Shown in pieces: positions 60,335 to 64,000 of a DNA stretch of 64,000 bases. Made by a program: the position numbers and the translations under genes. Below the pieces are notes generated by a model that did not search any database, was not told where the DNA came from, and saw only the letters and a list, made by a program, of their open reading frames with translations. Location of the stretch: contig NZ_JAFCME010000017.1 in assembly GCF_018130065.1 (NCBI RefSeq), positions 111,792 to 175,791 on the forward strand. The letters run 5' to 3'. The stretch is from Bradyrhizobium sp. AUGA SZCCT0158. Its GTDB lineage: Bacteria > Pseudomonadota > Alphaproteobacteria > Rhizobiales > Xanthobacteraceae. The number at the start of each line of letters is the position of its first letter. Position 1 is the stretch's first letter.

Positions 60335-62218
60335 TTGCTCTGTTTCGCCGGATTTGAACTTGACCCGGAACGCGCCAGGCTCCGCGGGCCCGGTGGCGAA
60401 GCGATCCGGCTGCGCCCGAAATCCTTCGACATGCTGCAACTGTTTGTGACCAACGCCGGGCGCGTTCTCAGCAAGCAGGACCTGATCGACGCGATTTGGC
60501 CGAACGTCCATGTCGGCGACGACAGCCTTTTCCAATGCGTCCGCGAAATCCGTGCCGCGCTTGGCGACGACCAGCGCCAATTGATCAAGCTGGTTTCCGG
60601 CCGCGGCTACCTGTTCGACGGGCAAGTGACGGTCGGGCCGGGCGTCCTTGGCGCGGCTGATGAAGCACAGCCTCCGGTCGCGACGGCCAACGCCGATCCT
60701 GTCGCCGCGGTGCCGCCGGCGCTGGCGACGGAGCCCGCCCGGAAACGGCTCCGGTTCGGCGTGCGCGCCGGGCTTGCAACGGCGGCCGGGCTCGGTGCGG
60801 TTATCGGCCTTGCCGTCGTCGCGCCGATCTTCGTGCCCGATTTCATCTTCGCGCGAAAACCCCCGGCCGTTGCCGCAGAGCAACTCGTTGGGGTGGGTGA
60901 GGGCCAGAAACTTGCCGAGTTGGCGGCGAGCGTGGCTGACCGCCTCAGCGCGGCCGTCAGCATTGCCGCCGCAGCACCGGTGCTCACGCCCGATTCCATG
61001 TTTCCACGAAAGTCACCGACCATCGCCATGATGCCGATCGTTGGCGTCGGCGACAGCCAGTTGGTTGCCGAGATGGCGGGGGACGTGACCGACCGGCTCA
61101 CCGACGGCTTGGCCCGGATCGACAAGTTGCGCGTGCTGGCGCCGCGAACTCAAACAGCTTCGGCGGTGCCCCAGCCCGTCGCCGCGCACCCGGAAGCCGA
61201 CTTCGTGGTGAGCGGCGAGTTGCGGTTGGAGGGCGGGGCCTGGACCATCCAGGCGCGCATGAGCAATGGCGCCACCGGCGAGGTACGCTGGACCAACTCG
61301 GTTTCGGTCGGCATCGAGAAGTCGGACATGACGCTTCAGCAGATCCGGCTCGCCGCCGGCGTCGGCCATCCGCTGGCGCTTCGCATCAATGCGATGATCA
61401 ATGCCGGCCCGGCCGCGACCGACGACGAGCTGGCCGGCGGCACCGCCAAGGTCGTGATCGAGCAGGCGATGGCCTCGATCAACCAGACCACGCCGGAGCG
61501 TTTCAAGGCCGCGCAAACCATGCTGGAGAAAGCCATCGCGGCTGATCCAGGCAATGTCGACCTCGCCGCCGCGTTGTCCGCGCACTTGCTGCGCGGCATC
61601 CAGATGACCTGGTACAATCGGAGCGATGTTGCCGACACCCAGCGCGCCGCGCAGTCGATGCTCGAGCAAGCGCTGCGGGCGAAGCCGACCTACATCCCCG
61701 TGCTGGAGGCGTATTGCCGGCTCCTCAATGCGACAAACCAGTTCATCGAAAGCCTGGTGGCCTGCGGCAGGGTCTTGACCTTCGATCCCTGGGACGGGCT
61801 CGCGATCTACAATCTGGGCCTCGGGCAGCTTCGGCTCGGGCGGTTCGAGGATGCGCTGGCGACGTTCAAACTGGCCGAACAATTCGATACGCCGCGAACG
61901 GCGCGCTGGACCTGGTTGCTGGGAGCGGGACTGACCCTGGTGGTGATGGACCGCGACGAAGAGGCGATCCCATATCTCATGAGATCGATTGCGATCACGC
62001 CGGCCACCGGACGATCACACGCGGTGCTGGCGACAGCCTACCAGCGTTTGGGACGCACCGACGAGGCCAAGGCTGCCCTGGCCAAGACGATGGAACTGCG
62101 GCCCGGTTCGACCGCTGTCAACATCGCGCTCGACCCGAAGAACGCCAGCCCGCTTTATACCGAGGCCGCAAAACGCGTGGCTGATGTGCTCGTGGGGCTC
62201 GGCTTGCCGGATAAATAG
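60335..62218 (+). CDS. winged-helix (OmpR/CadC-type) membrane-anchored regulator with TPR domain
   Basis: A regulator of the CadC/ToxR kind joined to TPR repeats. Residues 1-97 form the winged helix (RLRPKSFDMLQLFVTNAGRV and FQCVREIRAALGDD). One membrane helix follows (about 143-165). Residues 173-207 and 223-258 are an internal duplication (FARKPPAVAAEQLVGVGEGQ and FPRKSPTIAMMPIVGVGDSQ). TPR-like repeats fill 370-600. The start is a TTG at 60335 without a clear ribosome site, so it is uncertain. The caspase-fold gene follows on the same strand after about 150 nt, and an AraC gene is divergent. Confidence 0.85.
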   Translation: MLCFAGFELDPERARLRGPGGEAIRLRPKSFDMLQLFVTNAGRVLSKQDLIDAIWPNVHVGDDSLFQCVREIRAALGDDQRQLIKLVSGRGYLFDGQVTVGPGVLGAADEAQPPVATANADPVAAVPPALATEPARKRLRFGVRAGLATAAGLGAVIGLAVVAPIFVPDFIFARKPPAVAAEQLVGVGEGQKLAELAASVADRLSAAVSIAAAAPVLTPDSMFPRKSPTIAMMPIVGVGDSQLVAEMAGDVTDRLTDGLARIDKLRVLAPRTQTASAVPQPVAAHPEADFVVSGELRLEGGAWTIQARMSNGATGEVRWTNSVSVGIEKSDMTLQQIRLAAGVGHPLALRINAMINAGPAATDDELAGGTAKVVIEQAMASINQTTPERFKAAQTMLEKAIAADPGNVDLAAALSAHLLRGIQMTWYNRSDVADTQRAAQSMLEQALRAKPTYIPVLEAYCRLLNATNQFIESLVACGRVLTFDPWDGLAIYNLGLGQLRLGRFEDALATFKLAEQFDTPRTARWTWLLGAGLTLVVMDRDEEAIPYLMRSIAITPATGRSHAVLATAYQRLGRTDEAKAALAKTMELRPGSTAVNIALDPKNASPLYTEAAKRVADVLVGLGLPDK

Positions 62219-62367
62219 CGCTTCTGCGGGGGCGGCTAGGTCCGCAATGTGAAATCGGGACAGCAATCCGGTCTGCGGGCGGATTGAACCGGCGGCACGG
62301 CTTTGCCGACTATGGCATGAGGCAATCGCAAGCGGTTGCGGACGATTTCGTTCAAGTGGGGAATTCG

Positions 62368-63870
62368 ATGAGGCGCTGGTATTCCAGGTTTTTGGCGGTG
62401 ACGGGCGTTGCCGCCGTTTTGGCTGTTTTCGCTGCCCCCGCTCATGCCGAAAAACGCGTCGCGCTCGTGATCGGCAATAACGACTACCGGAACGTGCCGA
62501 AGCTGCAGAAGGCCGTCAACGACGCCCGCACCATGGGCGACACGCTGAAGCAACTCGGTTTCACCGTTATGGTCGCCGAGAACCAGACGCGCCAGGCTTT
62601 CAGCCAGAGCCTGCTCGCGTTCGACAAGGCGGTCAGCAAGGGCGACACCGCGTTCTTCTTCTATGCGGGCCACGGCTTTGAGATCGCCGGCCAGAACTTC
62701 CTGCTGCCGACCGACGTGCCGGCGGCAACCGAAGGCCAGGAGGAACTGGTGCGCGACGCTTCCATCCTCGCGGACCGGATCATCGAGCGCCTGCAGAACA
62801 AGGGCGCGCGAACCGCCATTCTGGTGTTCGACGCCTGCCGCAACAATCCGTTCGAGCGCTCCGGCACCCGCGCCGTCGCCGGTGGCGGCGGCCTCGCGCC
62901 GATGACGCAATTGCCGGAAGGCGTGTTCTCGATATTTTCAGCGGGTCCGCGGCAGACCGCGCTGGACCGCCTGTCGAACGACGATGCCAATCCCAATTCG
63001 GTGTTCACCCGAACCTTTACCAAGGAACTGACGCAGCCCGGGGTCAACCTCGTGCAGGTCGCGCAACGCACGCGGCGGCTGGTCAGCGAACTGGCGGAGA
63101 CCGTGCGCCACAAGCAGATACCGGTCTATTTCGACCAGATGGTCGATGACGTATTCCTGAGCGGCACGGCGAAAGCCGCGCCCGAGGTTGCCGTCGCCAA
63201 GCCTGCGGAGCCATTGCAGAAGGTTGCAGCGTTGCCGCCGGTGCACCGGCTTGCGCCGTCGAACGATTCCGTCAACGCGCCGATCGCGATGTTCTCGCGC
63301 CATAACAGCGGCTGGACCGTGGTGTTCTCGATCGCCGATCCGACGCTCGGGATTTCCTGGCGGATGGGCGAGGCCGGCGATTTCCGCGAGACCGGCTTCA
63401 TCGACACGCTCGATCCGCGGACCCGCAAGCGGATGCCGAACCCGTCGATCGAGCTTCCGGCCGACGCGCCGGCCGCCACGATCCAGGTGCGCTATGTCGA
63501 TACGTCAGGCGAAGTGCAGGGGCCGTTTCCGATCCGCTTCGATCCCGAGGCCGCGCTGATCCGCGACCAGCGCAAGGTGCTCGACATGACCGCGACCAGC
63601 TGGCTGTCGTTTCGCGAATACAACGGCCTCATGGTCTATTACACCCATCTGATGTCGTACCGCTGCGCGATCCGCGAGGTGCGCGTCGGCATCGACAGCA
63701 CCGTGCCCGACCAGGTTCTGAAAATGCCGCCGTGCGATCCCAAGGATCCCAGTGTCATCCCGCGCGAGGCGCAGCCCTACCTCAAGCTTGCGCCGGCGAC
63801 CAAGTCGGTTTCGGTCGAACTGGTCTACCGCGACGGCAGCGTGTCCGAGATCAAGAGCTTCCGGCGCTAA
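62368..63870 (+). CDS. secreted caspase-fold (peptidase C14) protein
   Basis: A predicted periplasmic cysteine protease-like protein, 500 residues. It starts MRRWYSRFLAVTGVAAVLAV with a signal peptide cut near AHA. The p20-like domain (about 28-250) has VALVIGNNDYRNVPKLQKAV at its first strand, the catalytic His in FFYAGHGFEI (His102) and the catalytic Cys in VFDACRNNPF (Cys157). Both are present, so it may be active. The C-terminal half has beta-rich sequence and one CxxxC-free stretch of unknown fold. The start ATG at 62368 has GGGGA upstream; an earlier in-frame start at 62284 would bury the signal peptide. Such metacaspase-like proteins are frequent in Bradyrhizobium; targets are unknown. 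Confidence 0.9.
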   Translation: MRRWYSRFLAVTGVAAVLAVFAAPAHAEKRVALVIGNNDYRNVPKLQKAVNDARTMGDTLKQLGFTVMVAENQTRQAFSQSLLAFDKAVSKGDTAFFFYAGHGFEIAGQNFLLPTDVPAATEGQEELVRDASILADRIIERLQNKGARTAILVFDACRNNPFERSGTRAVAGGGGLAPMTQLPEGVFSIFSAGPRQTALDRLSNDDANPNSVFTRTFTKELTQPGVNLVQVAQRTRRLVSELAETVRHKQIPVYFDQMVDDVFLSGTAKAAPEVAVAKPAEPLQKVAALPPVHRLAPSNDSVNAPIAMFSRHNSGWTVVFSIADPTLGISWRMGEAGDFRETGFIDTLDPRTRKRMPNPSIELPADAPAATIQVRYVDTSGEVQGPFPIRFDPEAALIRDQRKVLDMTATSWLSFREYNGLMVYYTHLMSYRCAIREVRVGIDSTVPDQVLKMPPCDPKDPSVIPREAQPYLKLAPATKSVSVELVYRDGSVSEIKSFRR

Positions 63871-63936
63871 AGCGTTTTCGAGCGAAGTGGATACCGGTTC
63901 GCGTCAAGAAAACGTGTCAAATCAAGAATCTAGTGT
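63871..63936. repeat. copy E of the dispersed repeat, directly after the caspase-fold gene
   Basis: Begins AGCGTTTTCGAGCGAAGTGG one base after the stop codon of the caspase-fold gene, then ATACCGGTTCGCGTCAAGAA and ACGTGTCAAATCAAG. It matches copies A-D over its first 60 nt. The remaining 64 nt to the window edge show no gene. Confidence 0.75.
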
Positions 63937-64000
63937 CCTGAACCAAAAGTTCGTGGCATTTTAGACCTTCGCAGGCGAGTTGTAAGCGCAGAAGCGTTCG

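Overview
The window is a GC-rich chromosomal segment of an alphaproteobacterium, most likely Bradyrhizobium or a close relative (Nitrobacteraceae/Bradyrhizobiaceae). This is inferred from the gene set and order (aroQ-accB-accC; rne divergent from an amidase that is followed by a penicillin-binding protein and prfB; tyrS divergent from anmK; a long suf operon), from a DUF1236 protein, and from dispersed palindromic repeats of the kind common in that group. No phage, transposase, CRISPR array, rRNA or tRNA was seen. Most of the window is ordinary core chromosome, with small accessory groups between core blocks.

Layout. 1-2388: aroQ-accB-accC (shikimate pathway and acetyl-CoA carboxylase), reading left, with accC cut by the window edge. 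2623-6895: a secreted DUF1236 protein, an unrecognised 310-residue protein, a periplasmic DsbA/ScsC-type protein with a clear terminator, and a periplasmic M48 metalloprotease. 7133-10426: an aminotransferase, biotin importer bioY and dicarboxylate carrier dctA. 10513-19829: cell envelope and RNA functions: RNase E with a large His-rich insert, an AmiC-type amidase behind a full CtrA-type box, PBP1A, and prfB with its programmed +1 frameshift. 19833-21913: a beta-hydroxyacid dehydrogenase, an EamA exporter and a small basic protein.

22072-27734 is the most accessory-looking block. A NodU-family carbamoyltransferase, a 62-residue ORF and an AraC regulator read left, divergent from a cupin and a flavin monooxygenase. 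It resembles a small uncharacterised metabolite-tailoring locus. 27982-35409: an M23 peptidase, a peroxiredoxin with a histone-H1-like tail, a giant AsmA-like protein with a pentapeptide minisatellite, and an enolase-superfamily enzyme. 35418-39192: a signalling and stress group (CRP-like regulator, single-domain response regulator, 55-residue protein, GAF-HisKA_2 kinase, secreted small protein, GlsB-type membrane protein). Two copies of one CRP-shaped palindrome stand at matching distances before the regulator gene and the kinase gene.

39223-47574: an MFS carrier, tyrS, anmK, a glutathione transferase behind three copies of TGCANNTGCAT, a DUF1697 protein, an alpha/beta hydrolase, and a membrane LytTR regulator divergent from an acyltransferase. 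47751-55386: the iron-sulfur operon: cysteine desulfurase, sufB, a small coiled-coil ORF overlapping the sufB stop, sufC, sufD, sufS, sufT, a VOC protein and sufA. 55536-63870: a TfoX-like protein whose C-terminus is encoded by a repeat, a diguanylate cyclase, RhlE helicase, an AraC regulator, a membrane-anchored winged-helix/TPR protein and a secreted caspase-fold protein. Function calls rest on recognised motifs read by eye; no search was run.
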